From JAPOUP01 sp026708635 (lineage in GTDB: Bacteria > Pseudomonadota > Alphaproteobacteria > Rhodobacterales > Rhodobacteraceae), in the NCBI GenBank assembly GCA_965200115.1, contig OZ241336.1, positions 4,030,001-4,094,000 on the forward strand: DNA of 64,000 nt. Direction: 5' to 3'. Below, in pieces: positions 10,127 to 19,363 of the stretch. Each line of letters starts with the position of its first letter. Positions within the stretch are counted from its first letter, which is position 1. The translations under genes and the position numbers were made by a program. The notes under the pieces were generated by a model. It was not told the origin of the DNA and did no database searches. It saw only the letters and a program-made list of their open reading frames with translations.

Positions 10127-11665
10127 CTAGACGAAACTGTCGGGTAACCCGAGTTTTTTCGACGTCACATAGGCCGTCAGCGCCTCAAAAATCCCCGGAT
10201 CAAGTTCCGGCTGCCGGTATTCGTTGAGCAGCTTCGCGACCCGGCTCGCGGCAAGCGCCTGCGTATCGCACGCCCCCTCCTCATCCCAGGTCTCGAATGG
10301 CTTGTAGTCAAACAATTCCGTGCGCCAGAAAGCGTCCCTGAAATTCGCTTGGGTATGGGCGCATCCCAGATAGTGCCCGCTGGGACCGACCTCGCGTATC
10401 GCGTCCATGGCCTGCGCGTCCCCGTCCACCGATACGCCGGCCGCGAGTTTGTGAAGGATGCCCAGTTGGTCTGCGTCCATGACGAACTTCTCATATGACG
10501 TGACGAGCCCACCCTCGAGCCAACCGCAGGAGTGCAGCATGAAGTTCACGCCACTCAGGAGCGCGGCATTCAGTGAGTTAGCGCTTTCGTAAGCCGCCTG
10601 GGCGTCCGGAAGCTTGGAACCGCAAAAAGCGCCACCCGACCGATACGGTAGATTCAGTCTCCGCGCCAACTGCCCGGCACCGAAAGTGATCTGGCTGGCT
10701 TCCGGCGTTCCGAACGTTGGGGCACCTGAATTCATGTCAATGGACGATACGAACGCACCCATGACGACCGGAGAACCTGGCCTGATAATTTGGCTGTAAG
10801 CCACTCCGGCAAGCACTTCCGCCAGCACCTGTGTAAGTACACCCGCGACCGAAACCGGGGCCATAGCGCCCCCCACAATGAACGGTGAGACAATGCTCGC
10901 CTGATTGGCTTCGGCATAGGCCTCAAGCGAGCCCATCATCACAGGGTCAAAGGTCAGCGGCGAGTTTATGTTGATCAGCGAGATCATCGACGTGCGGTCA
11001 TCAAGCCCCCCGAACAGAATATCGCACATCTCGATTGAATCCCGTGCTCTGGAAGGCTCGGTCACCGATCCCATGAATGGCTTGTCCGACAGGGTCATGT
11101 GCGCCATAAGCATGTCGAGATGGCGTTTGTTTACCGCCAGGTCCGTAGGTTCGCATACGGTGCCCCCGGAATGGTGGAGCCATTTTGACATATAACCTAG
11201 CTTGACAAAATTGCGGAAATCCTGGATGGTTGCGTATCGTCTCCCCATAGCTACATCGCGGACGAACGGTGGACCGTAAACCGGTGCCAGCACCATTGTG
11301 CCACCACCAATCTCCACGCTGCGGTCTGGATTACGTGCGTGCTGGACAAACCTGGCCGGCGCTGACGAGCAAAGGCGCCTGGCAAGCCCACGCGGAATGT
11401 GTACCCGCTCGCCGTCCACGTCGGCACCAACGTCTTTCCAGCGATCGAGGGCGGCTGAATTCTCGACGAAATTCACGCCGATCTCTTCCAGAACCGTCTC
11501 GGCGTTCGTTTCGATGACTTCGAGCGCCTCGTCATTGAGAATCTCAAAATTAGGTATATTGCGCTCGATGAACCGAGTCGCCTCTATGCGGACGGCGTTA
11601 CGCTCCGCGCGACGTGCCGCACCACCGCCGCTTCTCGAGCGCCGACCGGAGCCAACCCTAGCCAT
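10127..11665 (-). CDS. MttB-family (trimethylamine methyltransferase superfamily) protein, no amber codon
   Basis: 512 residues of the MttB/MtgB superfamily, which transfer a methyl group from a quaternary or tertiary amine to a corrinoid protein. Recognisable segments are ALEVIETNAETVLEEIGVNF near the N-terminus, MVLAPVYGPPFVRDV, LHHSGGTVCEPTDLAVNKRH and a C-terminal half typical of the family. The frame has no in-frame TAG, so it lacks pyrrolysine and belongs with the non-Pyl members, of which glycine betaine methyltransferase is one characterised case. The N-terminus has an Arg/Gly-rich extension of about 25 residues. No corrinoid protein gene is adjacent; folate-side partners lie at 48.7-50.9 kb. 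Substrate unknown. Confidence 0.9.
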   Translation of the reverse strand: MARVGSGRRSRSGGGAARRAERNAVRIEATRFIERNIPNFEILNDEALEVIETNAETVLEEIGVNFVENSAALDRWKDVGADVDGERVHIPRGLARRLCSSAPARFVQHARNPDRSVEIGGGTMVLAPVYGPPFVRDVAMGRRYATIQDFRNFVKLGYMSKWLHHSGGTVCEPTDLAVNKRHLDMLMAHMTLSDKPFMGSVTEPSRARDSIEMCDILFGGLDDRTSMISLININSPLTFDPVMMGSLEAYAEANQASIVSPFIVGGAMAPVSVAGVLTQVLAEVLAGVAYSQIIRPGSPVVMGAFVSSIDMNSGAPTFGTPEASQITFGAGQLARRLNLPYRSGGAFCGSKLPDAQAAYESANSLNAALLSGVNFMLHSCGWLEGGLVTSYEKFVMDADQLGILHKLAAGVSVDGDAQAMDAIREVGPSGHYLGCAHTQANFRDAFWRTELFDYKPFETWDEEGACDTQALAASRVAKLLNEYRQPELDPGIFEALTAYVTSKKLGLPDSFV

Positions 11666-11862
11666 ATTCCCTCCCAGTCATCTGGCTTACCGCTCCTGCC
11701 TAACTGACTATGTACGGTTAACGCCAAACGATATGCGTCAGATGGGATGAAAAAACGACATATGGCGTCCGAGCGAAAATCGTTGGAAGAAGCTCGGATC
11801 GGCCTCGCATATACTACATCAGTCGCCTTGCGCCGCCTCAGTCGGCAAATTACACCTCGAGC

Positions 11863-13485
11863 ATGAATACGCATCAGCGCTTACTGGTCATTGACTTCGG
11901 GAGCCAGGTCACCCAGCTAATCGCCCGACGGTTGCGGGAGTTGGGCGTCTATTGCGAAATCCATCCTTACCAGAATGTTACACCTGATTTTTTAACCAGA
12001 TTCACGCCCTGGGCCATAATTCTGTCGGGTGGACCTGCCAGCGTGCTGGACAGTGATCCGCCATGCCCCCCGAAAGAGGTTTTCTCACAGAATGCGCCGG
12101 TTCTCGGAATCTGCTATGGCCAGCAGGTGATGGTCCAGATGCTTGGGGGAAAGGTTGAGCGCGGGCGGAGGATCGGGAACGGCGAAATAAGTGATCCGGC
12201 TATCGGTGACGTGTTCGCGGGCCCGTCCGGCAGCAGGGTCAATTCGGAATTCGGGCGCGCCTACATCACGTCCAAAGGCGCTTTGCCGCTTCTGGAAGGC
12301 TGGTTTGGAGAACCGACGGAGCAGGTCTGGATGTCACATGGCGATCACGTGGCCGAACTCCCACCCGGTTTTGAGGTATTCGGCGTTTCCTCAAAGGCGC
12401 CTTTCGCGGTCGTCGCCGACGTCAGGCGCGGATTCTACGCGGTGCAGTTCCATCCGGAGGTGCATCACACTCCGAATGGCAAACGCCTGCTCGAGAACTT
12501 CGTTCGAATGGCTGGATTCACCGGCGACTGGTCTATGGGCGCCTATCGGGATGAGGCAATCAACCGGATCCGCCGCGAGGTCGGAGACTCAAAGGTTGTA
12601 TGTGCGCTTTCCGGCGGCGTGGATTCAGCAGTGGCCGCCAAGCTGGTTCATGAAGCGATCGGTGACAGCGTTACATGCGTTTTTGTCGATCATGGCCTGC
12701 TTCGGAAAGACGAGGCGGAGGAAGTTATCGGAATGTTTCGCGATCACTTTAACATTCCGCTTATCCATGCGGATGAGTCCGATCTTTTCCTGTCCGAGCT
12801 GAAGGGCGTTACGGATCCCGAGACAAAGAGAAAAACGATTGGCCGCCTTTTCATCGATGTGTTCCGCAGGCACGCCGCAGCGGTCGGCGGTGCCGGGTTC
12901 CTCGCGCAGGGCACGCTCTATCCCGACGTCATCGAATCCGTCAGTTTCTCCGGAGAGCCATCGGTAACCATTAAGTCCCATCATAATGTCGGGGGTCTGC
13001 CCGAGCGGCTGGGCCTCAAGCTGGTTGAACCTCTCAGGGAACTTTTTAAGGACGAGGTCCGGGCGCTGGGGCGAGAAATCGGGCTACCTGAGAGATTCAT
13101 CGGGCGCCATCCCTTCCCGGGCCCGGGCCTCGCCATTCGTTGCCCGGGTGAGATCACGCGCGCCAAGTTGGAAATCCTCCGAAACGCCGACGCCGTCTAT
13201 ATCGACCAGATCCGCAGGCACGGGCTATACGGGGAAATCTGGCAGGCATTCGTCGTCCTGCTTCCGGTTCGCACCGTCGGCGTCATGGGTGACGGACGAA
13301 CCTACGACTATGTATGTGCCATCCGGGCAGTGACGAGCGTCGACGGCATGACGGCCGATAGCTATCCGCTCAGTCATGAATTCTTGGCCGAAACCGCGAC
13401 CAGAATTGTCAACGAGGTTTCGGGAATCAACAGGGTGGTTCACGACATCACCTCAAAACCGCCCGGCACGATCGAGTGGGAGTGA
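11863..13485 (+). CDS. guaA: GMP synthase (glutamine-hydrolysing)
   Basis: Converts XMP to GMP with glutamine and ATP, the last step of GMP synthesis. 540 residues, about 20 longer than typical. The N-terminal class-I glutamine amidotransferase has Cys84 in GICYGQQ and His197/Glu199 in QFHPEVHHT. The ATP pyrophosphatase P-loop is SGGVDS at 250-255. The C-terminal dimerisation domain contains HPFPGPGLAIR and ends ITSKPPGTIEWE, the usual terminus. It is divergent from the MttB-family gene, with 197 bases between them. Confidence 0.97.
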   Translation: MNTHQRLLVIDFGSQVTQLIARRLRELGVYCEIHPYQNVTPDFLTRFTPWAIILSGGPASVLDSDPPCPPKEVFSQNAPVLGICYGQQVMVQMLGGKVERGRRIGNGEISDPAIGDVFAGPSGSRVNSEFGRAYITSKGALPLLEGWFGEPTEQVWMSHGDHVAELPPGFEVFGVSSKAPFAVVADVRRGFYAVQFHPEVHHTPNGKRLLENFVRMAGFTGDWSMGAYRDEAINRIRREVGDSKVVCALSGGVDSAVAAKLVHEAIGDSVTCVFVDHGLLRKDEAEEVIGMFRDHFNIPLIHADESDLFLSELKGVTDPETKRKTIGRLFIDVFRRHAAAVGGAGFLAQGTLYPDVIESVSFSGEPSVTIKSHHNVGGLPERLGLKLVEPLRELFKDEVRALGREIGLPERFIGRHPFPGPGLAIRCPGEITRAKLEILRNADAVYIDQIRRHGLYGEIWQAFVVLLPVRTVGVMGDGRTYDYVCAIRAVTSVDGMTADSYPLSHEFLAETATRIVNEVSGINRVVHDITSKPPGTIEWE

Positions 13486-13791
13486 TCCATATACGGCACC
13501 TGTCGATACAGACTGTTGGGGTTTGCGGCACCGTTTTTCCGCGTGTTCGTGGACGTCATTTCCGGAACGGCCTTCAATCGGATGGGTCCCGGCGCTCCGC
13601 GGGTGACGCGCAGGGGCCTGTAAAATCTTACGACACTTGACAGAAAATTCTGCTACACAATCCCCAAAACTTAGTGAAAAACCTTGCTAGGGTTGAACAA
13701 GTCCGCAAATCCTATGTCGCGTAATGTACCTTCCTGCAGGGGAATCCGATCAACTCCCGCTTCTGCCGACATTCCGTTACGCAGGCACTGA
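13486..13791. other. Non-coding gap
   Basis: 306 bases. Locally AT-richer around 13620-13700, which may hold the promoter of the downstream permease gene. No gene supported. Confidence 0.4.
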
Positions 13792-14664
13792 ATGAGCGAT
13801 GTCCATCCACTCCGCGCGGCTATCTGGATGCTCGGCGCAATCGTCAGCTTCACCGCGATGGCTGTTGCCGCGCGTGAACTGAAAGGCCAGCACGATACCT
13901 ATGAAATCATGACCTACCGGTCACTGATTGGTATCGTGATCGTTCTTGCGGTTGGCGGCTGGGCTGGAACGCTGGGTCAAATCACCGGACGTAGCCTGCA
14001 TATCCATGCACTGCGCAACATCTGTCATTTCACGGGCCAGAATCTCTGGTTCTTCGCAATCGTCACCGCGCCGCTGGCGCAGGTCTTCGCGCTGGAGTTC
14101 ACCACACCGATCTGGGCCATGCTCCTCGCCACATTCCTGCTCGGTGAACGGCTGACCCGTATTCGGGTTCTCTCCGCCATTATCGGTTTCGCTGGCGTAT
14201 TGATCGTAGTGCGTCCCGATACCGAACTAACGATGTCGGCGGGTTTGCTGGCGGCGGGTGGCGCAGCGGTGGGTTTCGCGTTCACCGCGGTATTCACCAG
14301 AATGCTGACCCGGACCGAAACCATCACATGCATTCTCTTCCACCTGACCGTAATCCAGGCGATCCTCGGTCTCGCAAGCGCGGGATTTGACGGCCGGATC
14401 GCCTTACCTACAAATGAGTCGATCCTCTGGCTTGTATTGGTCGGCTGCTCGGGTTTACTTGCGCATTTCTGCATGACCAAAGCGCTCTCGATGGCTTCCG
14501 CGGCGATCGTGATGCCAATCGATTTCGCGAGGCTCCCGGTTATCGCGGTCATCGGCATGGCATTTTACGCCGAACCTCTCGAATGGACGGTGATGGCCGG
14601 CGCATGCCTGATTTTCCTGGGGAACTACACGAACATCCGCGCCGAAATACGAACGGCTGCATAA
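13792..14664 (+). CDS. EamA/DMT-family permease
   Basis: 290 residues with about ten hydrophobic segments in two similar halves, as in drug/metabolite transporter (EamA, RhaT-like) inner-membrane permeases. Typical features are the first helix AAIWMLGAIVSFTAMAVAAR, a TYRSLIG motif after helix 1, ALEFTTPIWAMLLATFLLGE around helix 4, and AIVMPIDFARLPVIAVIGMA near the end. Substrate cannot be predicted. Spacing to guaA (306 bases) suggests its own promoter. Confidence 0.9.
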   Translation: MSDVHPLRAAIWMLGAIVSFTAMAVAARELKGQHDTYEIMTYRSLIGIVIVLAVGGWAGTLGQITGRSLHIHALRNICHFTGQNLWFFAIVTAPLAQVFALEFTTPIWAMLLATFLLGERLTRIRVLSAIIGFAGVLIVVRPDTELTMSAGLLAAGGAAVGFAFTAVFTRMLTRTETITCILFHLTVIQAILGLASAGFDGRIALPTNESILWLVLVGCSGLLAHFCMTKALSMASAAIVMPIDFARLPVIAVIGMAFYAEPLEWTVMAGACLIFLGNYTNIRAEIRTAA

Positions 14665-14878
14665 TGCAGGATGTGCCCGGTCTTGGTGGGATCCGTTCAC
14701 CGGAGCGCCGGTTACGGGCAGTCAGTTCATGCGGTCCAGCACAATGATCTATGGCAACATGGTGAAGATGATCGTTGGGGCCAAGTTGTATTTCAGGGTT
14801 CCCATCGAGGGCGAGGATTCCTTACGCGGGCGGACCATGGCCGGCCTTTCCCGCCCAAAATCAAAGTGAGATGCCACT

Positions 14879-15295
14879 ATGTCGCCCGACCGCAACGTCT
14901 GTTACGATGATCCTTCATGCCGTTATGCGTTAACGGACAGGGAGGCGACCGGCATGGGCGCGCAGGCCAGGGGCGATATACCGGGACGTCCTGAAGGCGC
15001 GCCGCCCGGCATGGTGGCCGAGGTGCCCGCCGGCGTCCTTCACACCCAGCCGGGGCACGCCCCGCGCCACAAGAAATCGGGGATCCACGCCCGCGAGGGA
15101 GTCTCCCGCCTGTGGTTCGTCGATACCAACGCCAGGACGCTGGAGGCGTTCGGGCTGCGGAAGGAGCGCTGGGTGCCGCTGGCCGCGCTTGCCGACGGCG
15201 ACCCGGTCTCGCTCCCGCACTTCGACGCCGTCAACTTCCCGCTCGACGCGCTCCGGCCGGACGGCGTTCCGGATCTTGATGAAGGTGAGGAATAA
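14879..15295 (+). pseudogene. Uma2-family (DUF820) nuclease remnant
   Basis: The last 60 residues match the C-terminal half of Uma2-family proteins (restriction-endonuclease-like fold): HAREGVSRLWFVDTNARTLE then RWVPLAALADGDPVSLPHFD. Upstream, the usual N-terminal half with its catalytic PDL/acidic motifs is absent and replaced by an unrelated Gly/Pro-rich frame, consistent with deletion plus frameshift. The sequence is noticeably GC-richer than its neighbours. Uma2 genes are commonly mobile and multicopy. I judge this a relic and not a working nuclease. Confidence 0.65.
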
Positions 15296-15317
15296 ATCAC
15301 CCTTCAAGTCTTCGTTG

Positions 15318-15716
15318 TCAGCGCTTCGAGAACTGGAAACTACGGCGCGCCTTGCGCTTCCCATACTTCTTTCGCTCGACCACCCTTGAGTCTCGTGTCA
15401 GGAACCCGGCGGCCTTCAGTGCGGGCCGCAGCGAGGGATCGTAGAGTTGCAGCGCTTTGGAAATCCCGTGCTTCACCGCACCAGCCTGACCTGACAGACC
15501 ACCACCTTTGACCGTGGCCCGAACGTCGAACAATCCCTCGACACCGGCGACCGAGAACGGCTGACGCAGGATCATCTGCAGCACCGGCCGGGCGAAATAT
15601 ACCGAAAGTTCCCTGTCGTTGACCGTCACGATACCTGAACCGGGCTTGATCCATACGCGGGCAACCGCATCCTTGCGTTTGCCGGTCGCATATGACCTCC
15701 CCAACTCGTCACGCAT
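15318..15716 (-). CDS. rpsI: 30S ribosomal protein S9 (apparent N-terminal frameshift upstream)
   Basis: The 132 residues shown carry the complete conserved S9 domain: LGRSYATGKRKDAVARVWIK at the start, GGGLSGQAGAVKHGISKAL in the middle, and the basic tail RRSFQFSKR that contacts P-site tRNA. The ATG at 15716 has no Shine-Dalgarno. The natural start seems to be 15832, overlapping the rplM stop as TAATG and giving MAEQSESIRDQLSGVAEAGE, the usual acidic N-terminal extension of alphaproteobacterial S9. That frame must shift near the G4A4 run at about 15753-15760 to join the S9 domain. Either a one-base sequence error or a real frameshift. Cotranscribed with rplM. Confidence 0.93.
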   Translation of the reverse strand: MRDELGRSYATGKRKDAVARVWIKPGSGIVTVNDRELSVYFARPVLQMILRQPFSVAGVEGLFDVRATVKGGGLSGQAGAVKHGISKALQLYDPSLRPALKAAGFLTRDSRVVERKKYGKRKARRSFQFSKR

Positions 15717-15831
15717 CGGTTCGGGCGCCGGACCCGGCTCCTCGGATACGGATTTTCCCCGGGCATGGCAATTTCCCCGGCTTCCGCCACTCCGGACAGC
15801 TGATCACGAATTGACTCCGATTGTTCGGCCA

Positions 15832-16296
15832 TTACGCGGTCCTCGCATTCTTGCTGTTCATGGATTTTACATCGAGAATCTCAGGTGACTGCGCCTCATG
15901 GGGATGCTTTGGCCCCGCGTAAACGCGTAGGTTGGTCATCTGACGCCTCGAAAGTCGGTTTCCGGGAAGCATGCGTTTGACAGCCATTGTCACAACGCGT
16001 TCCGGATGTTCACCCTCCAGAATCTCGCCAGCCTTCCTGGACCTGATACCGCCAGGATAGCCGGTATGGCGCCAATAGGTTTTTTCGGCGCGCTTGTTGC
16101 CGGTCAGCCGCACCTTCCCGGCATTGATGACAATGACATTGTCACCCATGTCCATGTGTGGAGTGTAGCCCGGTTTGTGCTTGCCACGCAGCCGTCCCGC
16201 GACAATCGCGGCCAAACGGCCCAGCACGACACCGTCGGCATCGATCACAATCCACTTCTTGTCGATGTCCGCCGGAGTGGCCGTGTAGGTTTTCAT
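15832..16296 (-). CDS. rplM: 50S ribosomal protein L13
   Basis: 154 residues, normal size. Conserved features are KKWIVIDADGVVLGRLA near the N-terminus, GDNVIVINAGKVRLTGNK in the middle, then YRHTGYPGG-type WRHTGYPGGIRSRKAGEIL and MLPGNRLSRRQMTNLRVYAG. It assembles early into the 50S subunit. First gene of the rplM-rpsI operon; its TAA overlaps the rpsI start region as TAATG. Confidence 0.97.
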   Translation of the reverse strand: MKTYTATPADIDKKWIVIDADGVVLGRLAAIVAGRLRGKHKPGYTPHMDMGDNVIVINAGKVRLTGNKRAEKTYWRHTGYPGGIRSRKAGEILEGEHPERVVTMAVKRMLPGNRLSRRQMTNLRVYAGPKHPHEAQSPEILDVKSMNSKNARTA

Positions 16297-16330
16297 GTCT
16301 TTGCCCTAGGTCGGAATCTCGGAGAGCCAG

Positions 16331-16358
16331 TTTCTATGCGATTTTCCATTACAGTCAA
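16331..16358 (-). promoter_or_regulatory. Candidate promoter of rplM-rpsI
   Basis: On the minus strand TTGACT (16353-16358) and TAGAAA (16331-16336) are separated by 16 bases, in an AT-rich gap about 35-60 bases before the rplM start. A plausible sigma-70-type promoter; the -10 is weak. Confidence 0.4.
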
Positions 16359-16404
16359 GCGGTAGAGAAATAAAAATCCTGTTTTTGATACAGATAGTTA
16401 AGTG

Positions 16405-16424
16405 TGGGGTATTATATTACCCCA
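16405..16424. repeat. Palindromic AT-rich element TGGGGTA-N6-TACCCCA
   Basis: A 7-base perfect inverted repeat around TTATAT sits between rplM and the thioesterase gene, upstream of the candidate rplM promoter. It could be a repressor operator or a weak hairpin; no T-run follows on either strand. Confidence 0.4.
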
Positions 16425-16460
16425 TTTAATTTACACGAGTTTCACTCGAGTGGATCCCTG

Positions 16461-16922
16461 TCAAAGGCTGATCTGCCCTACCGGTGCCGGAGGATCCCGC
16501 CGAGTGCCCGGTGGGATGGAATAGGTCAGGGTCGCTCGCGCCACCGGTGCGCCGTCGCCCTCCGAAAAAACAAGCACATCCCCCACGGCGAGCGACCGTC
16601 CGAGCTTCAGGAGACGAGCCTCACCGATGAGATCCCTGTCGGCGCGAGGTCGGCGCAGGAAGTCGATCGAACAGTTCGTGGTAACCGCTAGCGCCACAGG
16701 ACCGATCCGGCTCTGAACGGAAAGATATATGGCGACGTCGGCCAGCGAGAACATGGATGGTCCGGACACGGTACCTCCCGGTCTCAGATTACGGTCGAAG
16801 ATATGCAGGCGAACGCTGAGAACATCTTTAGTGACCTTTTCGATGCTGTAGTCACCTGCCACCTGCGGGAAGTGATCAGACATGAATCCTGTAAGATCAT
16901 CACGGTCCATTTTGAGCTGCAT
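16461..16922 (-). CDS. PaaI-family hotdog thioesterase
   Basis: 153 residues. The hotdog-fold core is RPGGTVSGPSMFSLADVAIY followed by ALAVTTNCSIDFLRRPRADR, the typical PaaI/acyl-CoA thioesterase pattern with a Gly-rich turn before the central helix and an Asn/Asp in the active-site region. It likely hydrolyses an acyl- or aryl-acyl-CoA. It is divergent from the enoyl-CoA hydratase-like gene at 16979, only 56 bases away, so the two may share regulation. Substrate unknown. Confidence 0.88.
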   Translation of the reverse strand: MQLKMDRDDLTGFMSDHFPQVAGDYSIEKVTKDVLSVRLHIFDRNLRPGGTVSGPSMFSLADVAIYLSVQSRIGPVALAVTTNCSIDFLRRPRADRDLIGEARLLKLGRSLAVGDVLVFSEGDGAPVARATLTYSIPPGTRRDPPAPVGQISL

Positions 16923-16978
16923 GCTTTCCCCGTCAACCCAATGTCATTAAACCGACGATATAACCAACTGAGGACAAG

Positions 16979-17761
16979 ATGTCATTGCTGGAACGCACCG
17001 ACCGCGGGGCCGCGGTGCATCTAACGTTAAACTCACCGGATAACCTGAACGCGTTGAGCGACGCGATGATCGCGGCGTTACGTTCCGCGTTCGACACCCT
17101 GTCCGCGGACGTCCGCATCCGCGTCATCGTTCTCAAAGGAGCGGGCAAGGCATTCTGCGCCGGACATGACCTAAATGAGATGACTGCGGCCCGCGCGGCC
17201 AAGGACGGCGGGGCGGAGTATTTCGCGGACCTATTCGCGCGCTGCGCCACCGTAATGCAGGCGATTCCGCGCCTTCCCCAAACCGTGATCGCCGAAGTCC
17301 ACGGCGTCGCCACCGCGGCCGGGTGTCGACTGGTGGCAAGCTGTGATCTTGCGATAGCGGCGGAGAATGCCAGATTCGGCGTCAACGGCGTCAACATCGG
17401 TTTGTTCTGCTCGACGCCGATGGTCGCCCTTTCGCGTAACGTTCCCCGCAAGCACGCGTTCGAGATGCTTTCCACCGGACAGTTCATAAACGCTCACCGG
17501 GCATCCGAAATCGGGTTGATCAACAGGGCCGCACCTCCGGAGTCGCTGGCAGGAGAGACCGATGCGCTCGCCAACCTGATCGCGGGAAAGTCGCTTTCGG
17601 CCTTGAGGATCGGCAAGCGGGCTTTCTGCGAGCAGATCGAGATACCGCTTGAGGCGGCTTATGAACATACCGGCAATGCAATGGTGCGAAACATGCTGGA
17701 TCGGGACGCCGTGGAAGGAATCTCGGCTTTTCTCGAGAAACGGAAGCCGGACTGGGACTGA
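16979..17761 (+). CDS. Enoyl-CoA hydratase/isomerase-family protein
   Basis: 260 residues of crotonase fold. Visible features are NSPDNLNALSDAMIAAL near the N-terminus, the first oxyanion loop AGKAFCAGHDLNEM (about 58-71), and the second around VHGVATAAGCRLVASCDLAI. In the catalytic region the sequence reads FGVNGVNIGLFCSTPMVALS. The two Glu residues of classical crotonase are not at the expected places, as in ECHDC3-like members, so classical hydratase activity is doubtful. It neighbours a divergent thioesterase, pointing to acyl-CoA metabolism. Confidence 0.88.
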   Translation: MSLLERTDRGAAVHLTLNSPDNLNALSDAMIAALRSAFDTLSADVRIRVIVLKGAGKAFCAGHDLNEMTAARAAKDGGAEYFADLFARCATVMQAIPRLPQTVIAEVHGVATAAGCRLVASCDLAIAAENARFGVNGVNIGLFCSTPMVALSRNVPRKHAFEMLSTGQFINAHRASEIGLINRAAPPESLAGETDALANLIAGKSLSALRIGKRAFCEQIEIPLEAAYEHTGNAMVRNMLDRDAVEGISAFLEKRKPDWD

Positions 17762-17881
17762 CCGGCGCGGACCTATTGGCCAGGCATCCGCCCCGCCACC
17801 GCCACACGTGCGCGCTTCAATAGCAAGCCGAGCGATCGGCCACGAAATACCCGGCATGCGTTACCGGAACCCAACATGGCA

Positions 17882-19363
17882 TTACAGTCGATAAAGATCC
17901 GTGAATTTTTCCTCAAGATAGCTCAGAAGTGGTTTGGTCATCGGCGTAAAACCGCAGGCCATGGCAACGGTGTCGACCGGCCCGCGAAGCCGACCGTGTC
18001 GTTGAAGGTTCTCGCGCAGCCATCCCGTCGCGGGTGCGGTATCGCCATTGGATAGATGCCCGTCAAGACCGGGCAGATCCCGACGCATCGCCTCATACAG
18101 ACATCCCGCATATACGTTGCCGAGCGTGTATGTCGGAAAGTAGCCAAACAGCCCCGCCGCCCAGTGAATGTCCTGAAGAACGCCATTTGACGGGCAGTCG
18201 ACCGACATGCCGAAGTCAGCCTGGAACCTTGAATTCCATGCCTCGGGCAATTCATTCACCTCAAGTGCGCCGGAAACCAGATCCCTTTCGAGATCAAAAC
18301 GCATCATGATGTGCAGGTTGTAGTGAAGTTCGTCGGCCTCCGTGCGGATGTAGCCAGGCGCAACCCGGTTGACCGTTCCGTAGAATGCATCGGCGTCGGC
18401 GATGCCGAAGTCACCGAAGACACCCCACATCCTGCCAAAGAGATATGCGGTGAACGCGCGCGATCTCCCCATCTGGTTCTCGTAAAGTCGGCTCTGGCTT
18501 TCATGCACGCCCATCGACGCGCCCTGCCCTATCGGCGTCAGCAGGTACTTTTCGGATACGCCCTGTTCATACGCACCGTGGCCGGTTTCGTGAATGGTGG
18601 AGTAGATGCAGTTAAACGGGTCGCGTGGATCGGAGCGCATCGTGATTCGGACGTCCATTCCGCTTCCGGAGCTGAACGGATGGACCGAACGGTCTATACG
18701 TCCGCGGCTGAAGTCATATCCGAAGGTTCCGGCAATTTCCCGGCTGAGACGGACCTGCACGTCCTGGTCAAACGTATGGTCGAGCCGTTTGGGTTGATGG
18801 CTCGCGCCCAGTACCCGGTCAATCAATGCGATAAGAGCCGGACGCATGGCTACAAACATCTCGGCGATCCCGGATGCTGTCGCTCCGGATTCGTAACCGT
18901 CAAGTAAAGCGTCGTAGGGCTCGCCGCCATGGTTGCCGAGCGCGGCGGCCTCTTCCCGTCTGAGGCGAAGGATCCGTTCGAGAGCTGGCTTAAACTCCGC
19001 GAAATCCTCATCGGCACGTGCCCGGAGCCAATCGTCACGCCCGAGACTCGTCGCCCGCGCGATTTCGGTTGCGAGTTCGGCGGGCACCCGACTGGCACGT
19101 TCGAATTCCCTGCGGATAAGGCGCAGGTTGGCACGCTCCGCCTCGCCAAGATCCCGTGCGTCGATCGACGCCAGCCAGTCACCTACCCTTCTGTCCACGC
19201 GGCGGGCATGCAATACTGATTCAATCGCCGCTATTTCCTCCGCGCGCTGCGCCGCGGCCGCGGCTGGCATGACGGTTTCCCGATCCCAGCCCAGCCGTCC
19301 AGAGATCTCCCCGAGCGCCCGCGTCCCGCGCTCAAAAGCGAGGAGATCATCATATTCGGACAT
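17882..19363 (-). CDS. Carboxypeptidase, M32 family
   Basis: 493 residues, normal for the thermostable M32 carboxypeptidase Taq family, cytoplasmic zinc metallopeptidases that remove C-terminal residues. The zinc motif is in YSTIHETGHGAYEQG (HExxH). Other family markers are the MDVRITMR.DP stretch, GVHESQSRLYENQMGRS after the zinc site, and a C-terminal IHWAAGLFGYFPTYTLGNVY. The ATG at 19363 overlaps the ctaA stop as TGATG, so the two are translationally coupled. Confidence 0.94.
   Translation of the reverse strand: MSEYDDLLAFERGTRALGEISGRLGWDRETVMPAAAAAQRAEEIAAIESVLHARRVDRRVGDWLASIDARDLGEAERANLRLIRREFERASRVPAELATEIARATSLGRDDWLRARADEDFAEFKPALERILRLRREEAAALGNHGGEPYDALLDGYESGATASGIAEMFVAMRPALIALIDRVLGASHQPKRLDHTFDQDVQVRLSREIAGTFGYDFSRGRIDRSVHPFSSGSGMDVRITMRSDPRDPFNCIYSTIHETGHGAYEQGVSEKYLLTPIGQGASMGVHESQSRLYENQMGRSRAFTAYLFGRMWGVFGDFGIADADAFYGTVNRVAPGYIRTEADELHYNLHIMMRFDLERDLVSGALEVNELPEAWNSRFQADFGMSVDCPSNGVLQDIHWAAGLFGYFPTYTLGNVYAGCLYEAMRRDLPGLDGHLSNGDTAPATGWLRENLQRHGRLRGPVDTVAMACGFTPMTKPLLSYLEEKFTDLYRL

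Noticed and set aside
10127..11665. Pyrrolysine-containing trimethylamine methyltransferase
   Set aside because: The frame has no internal amber codon, so it belongs to the non-Pyl members of the family.
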